A stretch of 53,607 nucleotides of DNA from CAYJII01 sp964370225 (GCA_964370225.1 CAYJII010000014.1:1-53607), one strand, 5' to 3'. Positions 1 to 9,493 are shown, numbered from the stretch's first letter. Made by a program: numbers and translations. Notes: a model not told the origin generated them from the letters alone.

Positions 1-1217
1 ACTATTTCTGCTTCGTATTCCTCTTTGTAGATATCGTCTTTGTGCACTTTTATAATGAAGGGAGATCCTTGTTCATACTCACCAACAGGGCCTTTAAAAC
101 TAGCTGAATTGGCAAAGATATAGTCTCCGTGTTCATGCCAAAACATATCGTTACTACCCAATCCCCAAGTTCCCCCGTTAGGATAATATACTCGTTTGCT
201 TTCTTTAGTTTCCGGGTCATAATGATATAATTCGTTATTTTCAAAATTCACTAGATACCTTAGTTTATCCCCTACCGTTACCACTGCTTCCAATTCACCT
301 TCGTAAATAACAGTATTCTCACCACTATCTAAATCGTATGCATAGAGCACCCCATCCGTATTATAATAGGCTATATTATTATAAACTTCGTGTAATTCAT
401 CAATAGCTACATTCATCCCAAGCAAATCTGCTACACTGTCTCTTTGAGTAAATTCCATGGTTTTGGTATCAATCGCAAGATAAGTTTCTATCATGTTCGA
501 GGAAATATCCTCTTCTGTCATTGTTCCCCAATCTATCTGTGTATCAGAGTAAGATGTTCGATATAAAATTTTATCATTAAACATTCCATATGGAGGAGAA
601 ATATGAGCCTCATAACCCTCAATTACTTCAGTTTCACCTATCACTTGTCCCTCCTTACAATTATAGCCTATTAATGTAAGTTTGTAAGGATTTGAGTTGG
701 TACCAGTTTCAAACGCACCTTCTTGTTCGTATACCGAGAAAAAAACACTGTCTTGGTGCACAATTGTCATAAACTGTTTCGAACCTTCAAATGTTTCTAT
801 TAACCTTTCGTTTTGTCTATTAATATCGCTTACGTATAGCTCTGTAAGAAAAATTTCTTTATCAGGGTCAGATGAAGATTTAAAGTAAAAAAGCTTATCA
901 CCGCCTACAAAATATGATTGTATATCGCCTAAATTACCCCAACAAGTTTCATCGGCGCTTTCATGGGTACAACCTGGTTTTGTGCATAATACAGTCTTTT
1001 CTTCCGACTCAAAATCTAGATAGTTAATCTTTTGAAATGTTACAAACTCGTTTGAAGGAGTGTTCTCAATAAACAACACTCCTTCTTCTGTTTTAAAGTA
1101 GAATGGTCCAATTAACTGTTGTGTATAATCGAATAGATAACCCTCACTGCTCTCTCCACAGGCAGTGAGGATGAATATAAACGCTAGTGTTAATGCGATT
1201 AGTTTAGACTTTTTCAT
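1..1217 (-). CDS. Secreted lipoprotein, probable beta-propeller, 3' end cut by window edge
   Basis: An open frame runs from an ATG at 1217 off the left edge, about 405 codons without a stop. An AAGGAGGAG ribosome site lies just upstream of the ATG. The N-terminus has Lys residues, a hydrophobic stretch and a lipobox LTAC at residues 17-20, so the protein should be exported and lipid-anchored at Cys20. The body has repeated Tyr/Asp-rich strands and a CTKPGCTHES motif, which I recognise from Firmicutes lipoproteins of the DUF5050/TolB-like propeller type. No catalytic residues are visible, and a binding or sensing role at the cell surface is inference. The downstream end and any partner gene lie outside the window. 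Confidence 0.8.
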   Translation of the reverse strand, partial: MKKSKLIALTLAFIFILTACGESSEGYLFDYTQQLIGPFYFKTEEGVLFIENTPSNEFVTFQKINYLDFESEEKTVLCTKPGCTHESADETCWGNLGDIQSYFVGGDKLFYFKSSSDPDKEIFLTELYVSDINRQNERLIETFEGSKQFMTIVHQDSVFFSVYEQEGAFETGTNSNPYKLTLIGYNCKEGQVIGETEVIEGYEAHISPPYGMFNDKILYRTSYSDTQIDWGTMTEEDISSNMIETYLAIDTKTMEFTQRDSVADLLGMNVAIDELHEVYNNIAYYNTDGVLYAYDLDSGENTVIYEGELEAVVTVGDKLRYLVNFENNELYHYDPETKESKRVYYPNGGTWGLGSNDMFWHEHGDYIFANSASFKGPVGEYEQGSPFIIKVHKDDIYKEEYEAEI

Positions 1218-1311
1218 GCTACTCCTCCTTATTTCATCGTTTGCTCAGTATTTTTTAAATAATTCAATTCACTAGTCATATTCACATAATATTAATATAT
1301 TCTATAGTTTC

Positions 1312-1340
1312 ATTATACTGCAAACCTATTCTATGCGCAA
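1312..1340 (-). promoter_or_regulatory. Promoter of the lipoprotein gene
   Basis: On the minus strand there is TTGCGC, a 17-bp spacer and a perfect TATAAT. Transcription would start near 1305 and give a leader of about 90 nt before the lipoprotein ATG. The rest of 1218-1529 is AT-rich and I see nothing else in it. Confidence 0.5.
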
Positions 1341-1529
1341 TGTCAATTTATACATAAAATTTTATATTTTCTTCTTAAATGTCACTTTTATCACAAAACT
1401 CTCAAATATTATTGTCAATTGCTCATAGAAAACATATTTAAATTTGGCTAGAATAATCATCTATACTAATATAAACGAATGAGCACCCTGTTTTGTGACA
1501 ACTTTTTTAAAAAATTTTAAAAATAGCGA

Positions 1530-1563
1530 AAAAGCGTGCTTCATTATGAAGCACGCTTTTTTT
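1530..1563 (-). terminator. Intrinsic terminator of the ribokinase operon
   Basis: Arms 1530-1543 and 1547-1560 pair perfectly (14 bp) around a 3-nt loop, with A/T tracts on both sides. It lies downstream of rbsK on the minus strand, so it ends the yitT-to-rbsK transcript. A second 12-bp hairpin (1586-1597 with 1612-1623, 14-nt loop) directly follows the rbsK stop codon. Confidence 0.8.
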
Positions 1564-1624
1564 AAAGAATTTTGTTCTTTTACGAAACATACAGTATTTT
1601 TACCTCTAAATATACTGTATGTTG

Positions 1625-2521
1625 TTATATAACTTCATCCAAAGTTGGTATCGAGCATTGTGCGCCTTTTCTTGTAATCGTAATTTCAGCGACTTTTGAA
1701 GCAAAAATTATCGCCTCTCTTATGCTCTCGCCTTTCGCTATACTAAGTGCTACTGAAGCTGTGAAGCTATCGCCTGCTGCCGTAGTATCAACAGGTTTAA
1801 TATCCTCATTTGCCTCGAATATTTCAGTGCCGTCTTTGTTATAAAGCATTGAACCTTTTGCACCTAATGTAGCTATGACATTTTTAACACCTTTTTTTAG
1901 CATGTATTCACAGCGATTTTCTACCGTACTTTCGCTTGGGCATAAAATCTCTAGTTCGGTTTCATTTGGCTTTATAATATCAACGCCAGCTAAAATTTCT
2001 TCTGACAAATCTGGTACTGCAGGCGCTGTATCCAATATTATAAATTTGCCAAGCTTTTGCGCTAGTTTAACGCAGTATTCTACAGTTTCTAGTGGTACTT
2101 CAAGCTGCATTACGATTATATCTGCCTCGTTAAATAATTTGATGTTTTCCTCAATATATTCAATAGATACTGACATATTCGCACCTGAACTTACGATGAT
2201 GCTATTGTCACCATGTTTATCTACACAAATGATTGCAAGCCCCGTTGTCTCATCTTCATCTATTTTTATTGCAGAAGTATCAACATTCACAGATTTTAGG
2301 CTATCTAACAATATTTGTCCGTATTCATCCTTGCCAACAGCTCCTAGCATGGCAACATTTCCACCAAGTTTGCCTAAAGTGTATGCTTGATTAGCACCTT
2401 TTCCACCAGCATTATATTCTATCTTTTTCTTTGAAATAATAGTTTCGCCCACTTGCGCCATATGATCAACATCCATTACCATGTCCATGTTGATACTGCC
2501 TATTACAAGTACTTTTTTCAT
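1625..2521 (-). CDS. rbsK: Ribokinase (PfkB-family sugar kinase)
   Basis: The 298-residue protein has the usual ribokinase length. It carries the first PfkB signature GGKGANQ at residues 39-45 and the second signature DTTAAGDSF, where Asp251 is the expected catalytic base. Ribokinase phosphorylates D-ribose to ribose 5-phosphate in the cytoplasm. The gene starts 7 nt after the stop of the ADP-ribosylglycohydrolase gene with only a weak ribosome site, so translation is probably coupled. This pairing suggests that ribose freed by the hydrolase is the substrate, which is inference; no ribose transporter is nearby. Another PfkB substrate such as deoxyribose cannot be excluded. Confidence 0.85.
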   Translation of the reverse strand: MKKVLVIGSINMDMVMDVDHMAQVGETIISKKKIEYNAGGKGANQAYTLGKLGGNVAMLGAVGKDEYGQILLDSLKSVNVDTSAIKIDEDETTGLAIICVDKHGDNSIIVSSGANMSVSIEYIEENIKLFNEADIIVMQLEVPLETVEYCVKLAQKLGKFIILDTAPAVPDLSEEILAGVDIIKPNETELEILCPSESTVENRCEYMLKKGVKNVIATLGAKGSMLYNKDGTEIFEANEDIKPVDTTAAGDSFTASVALSIAKGESIREAIIFASKVAEITITRKGAQCSIPTLDEVI

Positions 2522-2528
2522 TAATGTC

Positions 2529-4631
2529 TCAACCCTTTACAATTATATTTTTGAATAAGCATCTGCCAGAATCGTGTACAATTAAGCCTACGCATCCATG
2601 AGTTATAGCGTCACTATCAGTAAAGCTTAATGTGTGCTCATCAAAGCAAACACTAATTTCATCACCCATAGCTTTTGCTGTTATACTATATTCTTTGCCA
2701 TGCTCCCATCGAACATCTTTTTGTGCTACTACTTTATATCCACAGTCATTTTTTAGTATCACTAATTTATCGCCTTTAAAGCCAACTGCGTATGAACGCA
2801 TTGCGCCCTGGACTCTAATACCAAGCAAATGAGAATCTCCTAACATCGGTTTTATTGTCGTTGTCACACTATAATCATCAAAATCCACATGCCCTGTGTA
2901 CATTTCTGCATAATCGCTACTTGACACGCTTAAGTAATCTCCCTCTAGAAAAACATGTCCTTTAAGCTTAGTAAACTGATTAATCTCAATATGCATAAAT
3001 GTCCAGACTTCTGTTTGTGAATCAGCAAAATTTATCGTGTATGATGGTTTTCCACTTACTACAAGATTATCAAGATACACTGTTAATGTCGATGCTTTAA
3101 ATCCACCAAACACGCCTGAAATAATAAATCCAGTTTGCTCAACATAATCATCACATTCTGGGATATCAAGAGTTAGCTCATACCATTTTTTCTCCGTTAA
3201 CTTAACGCTTTCACCTCTGATGATTTTACCGCTTCTACCAAGCTTTACGTATGGAGTAGCCTGCTTATCCATTTCATCTTCATACATAGCTGGCATCACT
3301 TGCATTGATAAAGTTTGTCCAGGATATGCAGTTGGTGAGAATGATGGATCATACCTTGAATCGTAAAAATCTTCTGGTTTATAATAGGTTTGTTTGTAAA
3401 CAAGCACTTCATCACCGGATGAACCATTAACTGTAACTTTAAGACTTCTTTGCCCTTCATACGCTTCTTCATCGGTATTTCTTAAGCTGTATGATCTCGA
3501 GCCACTAACTTTGATGGAATGTGTACTCCCCTCGAACTCAAAGTGAGAAGTTTTGCAATCTAGTTGAGTTTTAAGATCTTCAGGAATTTCTTTTTCTGCA
3601 AGTTTGTATGCTAGTTTTGCAAAATAGCTAGCGCCCTGTGATACATCTTGAATATTCAATGAACCGATAACTGAAGAAGCAGCTACGAAATCGTTGATTG
3701 GTTTTATCCATTTATCGTAGTTGATATTTTTGATGCCACAAATTGCACCCATAATTGTGCCGACATTACCAACATTACAGTCAGTATCCCATCCACACAT
3801 GTTACAGATATTTAAAGTGTCTTCAAAATCGCCTTTCCCATAAAGCATTGATAATATCATCACCGCAATATTGGGGATAATATGGCAATTCCCAGGATAT
3901 TTATCGTAACCGAAGTTTTCGAAAATATATTGGAAACAGTTTCTCCAGTTCTCTGGGTTCTCATCATAAAATTTCATTACAGCTTTAGTAACTCGTGCAA
4001 ATTCACAATCAGCTGGGATATACTCAAGAGATTGATTTAAAACAGTTCTTACATCTTTTTCTACAAAAGCAAGACTTATCGCTACTGCTACATAAATCCC
4101 ACCGTAAATTCCGTTTCCACCATGAGTGACGCTCGCAGCTTTTTCTGCTAATTCTGCAGCTAATTTCGGGTTGCCAGGCGCAACAAGACCCCAGCAGTCG
4201 ATGAAAATTTGTCCACCGATTTGCTCAGCCATAGTGTGTCCATTTTGCTCAATGCTCCCGCTTCTTGGAGCTTCAATCCCGTTTCTTAGGTTTAAGTAAG
4301 CTGTGTGCTCAGTTGATGTTCCATATCCACCCCACCAGAAAAAACCTTTTTCGTATGAAGCATAGTTCAGTAGCGCTTGCGCAACATCTTGAGCCGAGAA
4401 GTTTTTTATATCTTTACAATCTTCTAACGCTCTGATAAAAAATAGCGGTCCGTTGCTATCATCATCAGCTGCAAAATGTTGGTAATCTACAGGATAGCTT
4501 GTAACTTCTCCATAGACATTCTTGATTTTTTCATATGTCCAACCCTCGATTGGAGCCCCTAATCTGATACCTATAATTTTACCAAGCCACGCTGAATACA
4601 AATCATATAAATAGTTTTTTGTTAGTTCCAT
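2529..4631 (-). CDS. ADP-ribosylglycohydrolase-family protein with C-terminal carbohydrate-binding-like region
   Basis: The 700-residue protein has two parts. Residues 1 to about 340 match the DraG/ARH fold: an acidic ADDDSNGPLF segment near residue 56 and GWDTDCNVGN around Asp282-Asp284 correspond to the di-metal-binding Asp clusters. Residues from about 360 on are beta-rich and resemble galactose-binding or concanavalin-like domains attached to glycosidases; that part is a fold guess. Family members remove ADP-ribose from proteins or hydrolyse related N-ribosides, and the true substrate here is unknown. There is no signal peptide, so it is cytoplasmic. The start ATG has AAGGAG upstream. It lies between a DUF1801-like gene (20 nt away) and rbsK. 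Confidence 0.8.
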   Translation of the reverse strand: MELTKNYLYDLYSAWLGKIIGIRLGAPIEGWTYEKIKNVYGEVTSYPVDYQHFAADDDSNGPLFFIRALEDCKDIKNFSAQDVAQALLNYASYEKGFFWWGGYGTSTEHTAYLNLRNGIEAPRSGSIEQNGHTMAEQIGGQIFIDCWGLVAPGNPKLAAELAEKAASVTHGGNGIYGGIYVAVAISLAFVEKDVRTVLNQSLEYIPADCEFARVTKAVMKFYDENPENWRNCFQYIFENFGYDKYPGNCHIIPNIAVMILSMLYGKGDFEDTLNICNMCGWDTDCNVGNVGTIMGAICGIKNINYDKWIKPINDFVAASSVIGSLNIQDVSQGASYFAKLAYKLAEKEIPEDLKTQLDCKTSHFEFEGSTHSIKVSGSRSYSLRNTDEEAYEGQRSLKVTVNGSSGDEVLVYKQTYYKPEDFYDSRYDPSFSPTAYPGQTLSMQVMPAMYEDEMDKQATPYVKLGRSGKIIRGESVKLTEKKWYELTLDIPECDDYVEQTGFIISGVFGGFKASTLTVYLDNLVVSGKPSYTINFADSQTEVWTFMHIEINQFTKLKGHVFLEGDYLSVSSSDYAEMYTGHVDFDDYSVTTTIKPMLGDSHLLGIRVQGAMRSYAVGFKGDKLVILKNDCGYKVVAQKDVRWEHGKEYSITAKAMGDEISVCFDEHTLSFTDSDAITHGCVGLIVHDSGRCLFKNIIVKG

Positions 4632-4651
4632 TTTTTTGCTCCTTCATTTTT

Positions 4652-4999
4652 TTATTTAAAGCAAGTGTCTATCCCTTTATAAATAGCTTCATACGGAAAT
4701 TCCTTGCACCTATAACAAATATTAACGCAGCCCTTTCGAGCAAGCACATATGGCGAATCTGTGCTCTGTTTCACAGTTTCGACCGCCTCACTACTACCGA
4801 AATAAATGCTAATATATTTTTTTCTACATCCAACTGCAACATAGCTTTCATTGAAACGCCATGTTGGAATATGCGTTTTTTCCGCATATTTTTCATCAAA
4901 TACAGCACCACTGTAATACTTCTCGATATACAAAATTATAGGCATTACCTGTTTTTTTACTTCGTCATTAACCATCTCAAGATAAGTATTTATAGGCAT
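4652..4999 (-). CDS. DUF1801/YdhG-like small protein
   Basis: This 116-codon frame encodes a small alpha/beta protein. An in-frame ATG exists at 5011, but the only good ribosome site (GGAGGG, 5004-5009) lies between the two ATGs, so I place the start at 4999. The pattern, an N-terminal helix, then HIPTWRFN, YISIYFG and a C-terminal ARKGCVNICY before a helix, resembles the DUF1801 group (B. subtilis YdhG, proposed iron chaperone). Cysteines cluster near the C-terminus (RKGCVNICYRC). It sits between yitT and the ADP-ribosylglycohydrolase gene in the same direction. The biochemical role is unknown. Confidence 0.6.
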   Translation of the reverse strand: MPINTYLEMVNDEVKKQVMPIILYIEKYYSGAVFDEKYAEKTHIPTWRFNESYVAVGCRKKYISIYFGSSEAVETVKQSTDSPYVLARKGCVNICYRCKEFPYEAIYKGIDTCFK

Positions 5000-5014
5000 T
5001 TTGCCCTCCATTCT

Positions 5015-5902
5015 CTACAGCTGTGTCAATCGTCGTTCGTAATTACCTATTACATCGAGCCCGTTGCTCAATATAATGAATGCTTTTTCGTCTCTCGATT
5101 TTACGATTCTGCGCAACTGCGACACTTCTTTTTTTGAGATAACTGTGATAAAAATAAGCTTATCTTCCATTGTGTATGACCCTTTACCCTGCCACTGCGT
5201 GACACCTCTGTTCATTTCGCGCATTATATCTGCTGGCAAGTCTTGACATTTTGTAAAAGTAATCGCCATAATGCGCACATTCTGCTTATGCCATCTGTCC
5301 GCCATATACGAGAACACAAAAATGCTTATCGTAGAATATATTGCTACCGATAAATCAAAAATTATTGCACAAACGATATATAATGCTGTGTTGAAAATAA
5401 TCGAGAAGGTTCCCACAGAAAAGCCTCGCAACTTTATTCCTAAAAACATTCCTACTATGTCAATCCCTCCAGCAGTCGAACCAGAAGATAACACAAAGCC
5501 GACCCCAATTCCCGTTATGCACCCACCGATGATACTCCCCGTTATCATGTCATCCACTAGTGGTGTCGTTGGAGATGGGATTAATGAAAACATCAATGTT
5601 TGTAGCCCCACGCTAAACAAAGTTCTAATTACAAATTTTTTAGACATCCCTTTATATCCCAATGCGAACAACGGCAAATTGATAATAAGGCTTATCACCC
5701 CAGCTATATCAAAATCCGATGGAAATGCGTCGGGGAAAAACGAGTTGATTAGTGAGCGTATAAGCTGTGCAAGTCCTAACACTCCCCCACTATTCAAATT
5801 TGCAGGAACGATGAAATATATTGTGCCAATACAAAAAATCGCCGTGCCAAAACCACAGATTAAAAAGGATTTTAAATCCTTGTTCGCTTTTAATTTTTCC
5901 AT
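5015..5902 (-). CDS. YitT-family membrane protein (DUF161 + DUF2179)
   Basis: The 295-residue protein has about five to six hydrophobic segments in residues 12-200, with small-residue-rich loops such as SSGSTAGGIDIVG that are typical of the family. A soluble C-terminal DUF2179 domain (about residues 215-290) includes GSYTMEDKLIFITV. YitT proteins are integral cytoplasmic-membrane proteins of unresolved function, sometimes called transporters. A GGAGG site precedes the ATG. It is the first gene of the minus-strand run ending in rbsK. Whether it transports something related to the downstream hydrolase is unknown. Confidence 0.85.
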   Translation of the reverse strand: MEKLKANKDLKSFLICGFGTAIFCIGTIYFIVPANLNSGGVLGLAQLIRSLINSFFPDAFPSDFDIAGVISLIINLPLFALGYKGMSKKFVIRTLFSVGLQTLMFSLIPSPTTPLVDDMITGSIIGGCITGIGVGFVLSSGSTAGGIDIVGMFLGIKLRGFSVGTFSIIFNTALYIVCAIIFDLSVAIYSTISIFVFSYMADRWHKQNVRIMAITFTKCQDLPADIMREMNRGVTQWQGKGSYTMEDKLIFITVISKKEVSQLRRIVKSRDEKAFIILSNGLDVIGNYERRLTQL

Positions 5903-5935
5903 GTTACCTCCGATGTTTTTTCAAATTCTCACACT

Positions 5936-5964
5936 ATTCTAACATAGTTTATCACAAATAACAA
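5936..5964 (-). promoter_or_regulatory. Promoter of the yitT-rbsK run
   Basis: Minus-strand TTGTTA, 17-bp spacer, TAGAAT, about 35 nt before the yitT ATG. Confidence 0.5.
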
Positions 5965-6070
5965 CCCTATTTTTCTCTATATATTTTCCATGTGTTTTTC
6001 ACCATATCTATAATCGTTTCACTTTTATTGGTTTTCATCACAAATTCACCCTTTTCACAAGTAAATACTC

Positions 6071-6099
6071 TTGCAATTATGATACAATTAATATATAAT
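6071..6099 (+). promoter_or_regulatory. Promoter of the URO-D-like gene at 6167
   Basis: TTGCAA, 17-bp spacer and TATAAT, with a predicted start near 6106 and a leader of about 60 nt. Confidence 0.55.
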
Positions 6100-6166
6100 T
6101 ATAATAATATTTGCGATAAAAAACATAAATATTTTAGCAAGTTAATGATATTTTGGGAGGAATATT

Positions 6167-7405
6167 ATGGACAATCAAGCGATAATTTTACGCGAGTTAG
6201 CAAAAAGATATGCAGAAATTGCTAACGCGCCAAGAAATGATGAGCGAAGAAAACTGCATACCGCTTCAAATGATCTTGAAATGATAAGACCAGTCGTGTT
6301 AATTGATGAACTACCATGGAATGAAATGGATATCGACGACCAGCTTAAACTCAGTAGTATAAACCCTTTTCTGCGCACGGTAGAAGATTACATGCGTAAA
6401 ACTCTATTTAAATATAAATATCTGCCAGCCGACATGATTGTTATGCCCTATCTGCCAGTCAACAAAATTATTCATCACAGTGATAATGGCATTAAAGTTA
6501 CAGAAGACACTATCGCTACTAACGAAAACAACCACATTATTTCGCATGATTACAAAGACCAATTTGAGAGCGATGACTCGATAAGTATCATCAAAGATGT
6601 GACAGTTACATATGATGAAAATGCTACAATGCGTAATTTTGAGTTGCTATCAGAAATTATTGGCGATATCATACCAATTAAACTTAAAGGGATTGACCAC
6701 AACTCAGTTGCTACTTGGGATGATATTTCCCGCTATAGAGGGGTAACATCCTTACTTATTGATTTAGTAGATAGACCTGAGTTTTCACATAAACTAGTAG
6801 ATAGATTAACGCAGCTTGCAGAGAGCAAACTCACTCAATATGAAAATCTAGGGCTATTTGACGAAGACCCACAACTCCTGCACTGCACACCTATTTTAAC
6901 AAAGTCACTACCATCAAAAGGGCATATAAAAGGCTCTCCCATGACTCGTAAGGACATATGGGGTAGAGGAACAGCACAAATATTCGCTTCAGTAGGCAAG
7001 GCTTGCCACGAAGAGTTTGATATCGACTATATGCTGCGTACTGTCGGAACTTGTGGTCTCAGCTACTATGGTTGTTGTGAACCGCTTGACAGAAAAATCG
7101 ACATAGTAGAAAAGCTCCCAAATTTAAGAAAAATTTCGATAACTCCATGGGCAGATGTTAACATTGCAGCCGAAGCAATCGGGAAAAAATATGTATTATC
7201 ATCAAAACCCAATCCATCATCTGTAGCAGTAGGCACGCTCGACAAAGATGCACTTAAAAAAGAAATTGGCACTATTCTTGATGCTTGTAAGCGCAATTCC
7301 TGCTCAGTGGATATCGTATTAAAGGACATTAGCACCTGTGGTTTTAGACCGCAAAATATATTTGAGTGGGAGCAAATTGTCATGGATATGGTGAATAATT
7401 ACTAA
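6167..7405 (+). CDS. URO-D superfamily-like protein, paralogue of the protein at 25423-26658
   Basis: The 412-residue cytoplasmic protein has no membrane segment. GGGAGG precedes the ATG. It shares blocks with the minus-strand protein at 25423-26658: IDELPWNEM near residue 48, DMIV/DMVIDP, LVDRPEF, SYYGCCEPLD near residue 302, SSKPNPS and IVLKDIST near the C-terminus. The second protein sits beside a clear uroporphyrinogen-decarboxylase-fold gene, and the arrangement (conserved paired cysteines in YYGCC, late strand-helix repeats) suggests the same superfamily, which also contains corrinoid methyltransferases. I cannot assign a substrate; heme synthesis is unlikely because no other heme gene is present. 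The nitroreductase gene follows 46 nt downstream without a terminator. Confidence 0.6.
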   Translation: MDNQAIILRELAKRYAEIANAPRNDERRKLHTASNDLEMIRPVVLIDELPWNEMDIDDQLKLSSINPFLRTVEDYMRKTLFKYKYLPADMIVMPYLPVNKIIHHSDNGIKVTEDTIATNENNHIISHDYKDQFESDDSISIIKDVTVTYDENATMRNFELLSEIIGDIIPIKLKGIDHNSVATWDDISRYRGVTSLLIDLVDRPEFSHKLVDRLTQLAESKLTQYENLGLFDEDPQLLHCTPILTKSLPSKGHIKGSPMTRKDIWGRGTAQIFASVGKACHEEFDIDYMLRTVGTCGLSYYGCCEPLDRKIDIVEKLPNLRKISITPWADVNIAAEAIGKKYVLSSKPNPSSVAVGTLDKDALKKEIGTILDACKRNSCSVDIVLKDISTCGFRPQNIFEWEQIVMDMVNNY

Positions 7406-7451
7406 ATTATTTGTATCATAAAATAATATATAATTTAAGAGGAGAAGTAGT

Positions 7452-7970
7452 ATGAACGAAGTAATCAAAAACATTATGACAAGAAGAAGTATTCGTGACT
7501 TTAACGAAAAACTGGTAGCTAAAAGTGATATTGAGGTGCTGTTAAAAGCAGCATTGACCGCTCCTAGTGGTATGGGTAAACAATCATGGAAAATGATAGC
7601 TGTTTTAAACCAAGACGTTATTGCTAAACTCGCAAAAGCAATGGGGGACATCCTAGGAAATGACAAATATTGTTTTTATAACGCTACTGCTCTGATTATC
7701 CCATCAAATGAAATTGATAGCAAATGGGGACGTGATGATAATGCTTGTGCTCTTGAAAACATTTTTTTAGCTGCGCATAGCATGGGGATAGGCTCTGTAT
7801 GGATTAACCAACTCATCGGTATATGCGATATTCCTGAAATCCGCAGTATTCTCACAGAGTTAGGCGTGCCTGAAAATCACACTGTCTTCGGAATTGCTGC
7901 ATTAGGTTATTCTTCTAGCGCACCGGTTGGCGAAAAAGAAAAAACAGGCGAATTTGCTATTATTGAATAA
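7452..7970 (+). CDS. Nitroreductase-family FMN oxidoreductase
   Basis: The 172-residue protein begins with the family pattern ITxRRSIRxF (here MTRRSIRDFNEK, residues 11-22), followed by AALTAPSGMGKQSW, the FMN phosphate and ribityl contact region. A GIGSVWINQ stretch and GYSSSAP near the end are also typical. Such enzymes bind FMN and use NAD(P)H to reduce nitro compounds, quinones or enones; the native substrate is not predictable. AGAGGAG precedes the ATG. It lies 46 nt behind the URO-D-like gene and is followed by a strong bidirectional terminator, so the two probably share a transcript. Confidence 0.85.
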   Translation: MNEVIKNIMTRRSIRDFNEKLVAKSDIEVLLKAALTAPSGMGKQSWKMIAVLNQDVIAKLAKAMGDILGNDKYCFYNATALIIPSNEIDSKWGRDDNACALENIFLAAHSMGIGSVWINQLIGICDIPEIRSILTELGVPENHTVFGIAALGYSSSAPVGEKEKTGEFAIIE

Positions 7971-7980
7971 TACTTGCATC

Positions 7981-8015
7981 AAACCCCGTTGATATATAAT
8001 ATCAACGGGGTTTTT
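7981..8015. terminator. Bidirectional terminator
   Basis: Arms 7981-7993 and 8001-8013 pair perfectly (AAACCCCGTTGAT) with A and T tracts on either side. It separates the nitroreductase gene from the convergent EAL gene. Confidence 0.85.
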
Positions 8016-8027
8016 AATTTTATATAA

Positions 8028-9275
8028 TTATTTTACATCTAGCTTTTCAAATGGTTCTGGTTTTGCATATAAGTAACCTTGCGAATAGTTTACTTCATAC
8101 TCAGTGATGATGTCTTGTATTTGCTGGTTTTCGACAAATTCTGCTACAGTTTCCGAGCCTATAAGTTTTGCCATATACAAAATCGAATCAAGAATTAGCT
8201 TGTTATTATCATTTGTTGCGAGGGTTTTTATAATGTCTCCATCAATCTTGATTATATCAGGTTTTAAGGCAACAATTGCAGAGTAAGTTGCAAAACCTAC
8301 ACCAAAGTCATCAACTGCAATTTTACAACCCATTTGTTTAACTTTTTCTAAAAACTCAAACAAATCAGAATGTGTATCATAATTTTCTGTCTCAACAAAC
8401 TCAATTGTCACATTCTCAGGCTTTTTATGCTGGCTTAATCTTAGTAAAATCCACTCTCTGAATTCTTCTGACTGAATATCAAGCAGTGACAAATTTATCC
8501 CAAGTTTACTTTCTTTTGTCTCAAAATCTTTAAGCGATTTATCAATCATAATTCTGCTCAAAGGAAGATAGAGTTTAAGTTCTTTTGCCGCATTCAAAAA
8601 CATCCCAGGAGGACAAATATTTCCTTCTTCGTCATAAATTCTTATGAGTGCTTCATATTTATCAATTTGACCTGTCGCATTATTCAGTATACCTTGATAA
8701 AATGGCACAACTTTCTCATTTTTTACCGCATAATTTATAAGCTCAAGCAGTTTTACATTTTTCTCCGCATTATTAGATAGTTGCTCTCTTTCGTCCGAGG
8801 CTACTATGAAATTATTTTGTAAGCTCTTATTTAGATAAAACGCACTTAACACTTGATCTATCAAATTATCTCCATACGCTACTGCAAAACGAGAAATCCC
8901 AGCAAGACCTGTTTGTTGTGACTGAATTAATTCATAATGTTCGTGATTTGTTTTCATCAAGTTATAGAAATCCGCATCACTCATATCGTCAGTAGCTACC
9001 GCCATGAACGTTTTGTACGAGTGGATATAAACGTGGATTAAACTGTCAAGCCCCATTTGTTTATACGCAGCATTTCCCATTAATAAAATTTCCGAGCTAG
9101 TTTTATCATATCTTTTTTCTCCAAAAGTAGCAATCATCATATCGGCATTTACAACTTCTGTCATACAGATTTTTGTAAATTTTTTCACCTTGCTATCAAT
9201 AAGGTACTGGTCATAGCTCATTATTTTAAATCGTTTATCATAAAGTATTTCTCTGTTGTTATCTGATGTATTCAT
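8028..9275 (-). CDS. EAL-domain cyclic-di-GMP phosphodiesterase
   Basis: The C-terminal half (about residues 195-410) is a full EAL domain: YEALIR with Glu208, GINLS, TIEFVETEN, VDDFGVGFATYS, DIIKIDGD, VAEFVE and a terminal YSQGYLYAKP. These are the metal, catalytic and substrate residues, so the enzyme should hydrolyse c-di-GMP. The N-terminal 180 residues are soluble and unrecognised, possibly a sensor. A TTG at 9293 is possible, but CGGAG lies 5 nt before the ATG at 9275, which I prefer. There is no GGDEF domain or membrane segment. The gene is a single transcription unit, divergent from the TSCPD operon. Confidence 0.9.
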   Translation of the reverse strand: MNTSDNNREILYDKRFKIMSYDQYLIDSKVKKFTKICMTEVVNADMMIATFGEKRYDKTSSEILLMGNAAYKQMGLDSLIHVYIHSYKTFMAVATDDMSDADFYNLMKTNHEHYELIQSQQTGLAGISRFAVAYGDNLIDQVLSAFYLNKSLQNNFIVASDEREQLSNNAEKNVKLLELINYAVKNEKVVPFYQGILNNATGQIDKYEALIRIYDEEGNICPPGMFLNAAKELKLYLPLSRIMIDKSLKDFETKESKLGINLSLLDIQSEEFREWILLRLSQHKKPENVTIEFVETENYDTHSDLFEFLEKVKQMGCKIAVDDFGVGFATYSAIVALKPDIIKIDGDIIKTLATNDNNKLILDSILYMAKLIGSETVAEFVENQQIQDIITEYEVNYSQGYLYAKPEPFEKLDVK

Positions 9276-9362
9276 TCTGACTCCGTTCTCCAAACTTATT
9301 TGGCGCTTTCCTCATGTGAAAATGGTCTTTAATGGCAGATATAAAGTTATTGCATTATGTTC

Positions 9363-9391
9363 ATTATATCTTTTATATTAACAAAAAGCAA
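9363..9391 (-). promoter_or_regulatory. Promoter of the EAL gene
   Basis: Minus-strand TTGCTT, 17-bp spacer, TATAAT. The predicted start is near 9356, giving an 80-nt leader. The remaining 9392-9493 is AT-rich without visible features. Confidence 0.5.
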
Positions 9392-9493
9392 TACTTTATA
9401 CATAATATTCCGAATAAAATGTAACAAAAATATTGTGTCCAATTTTAATTATGATATTTGTTTTAATTCACTGTAAACATAAACAAAATCTAC

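Noticed and set aside
5271..5942. 223-codon ORF antisense to yitT
   Set aside because: It mirrors a clear membrane protein gene, has no ribosome site and no recognisable domain.
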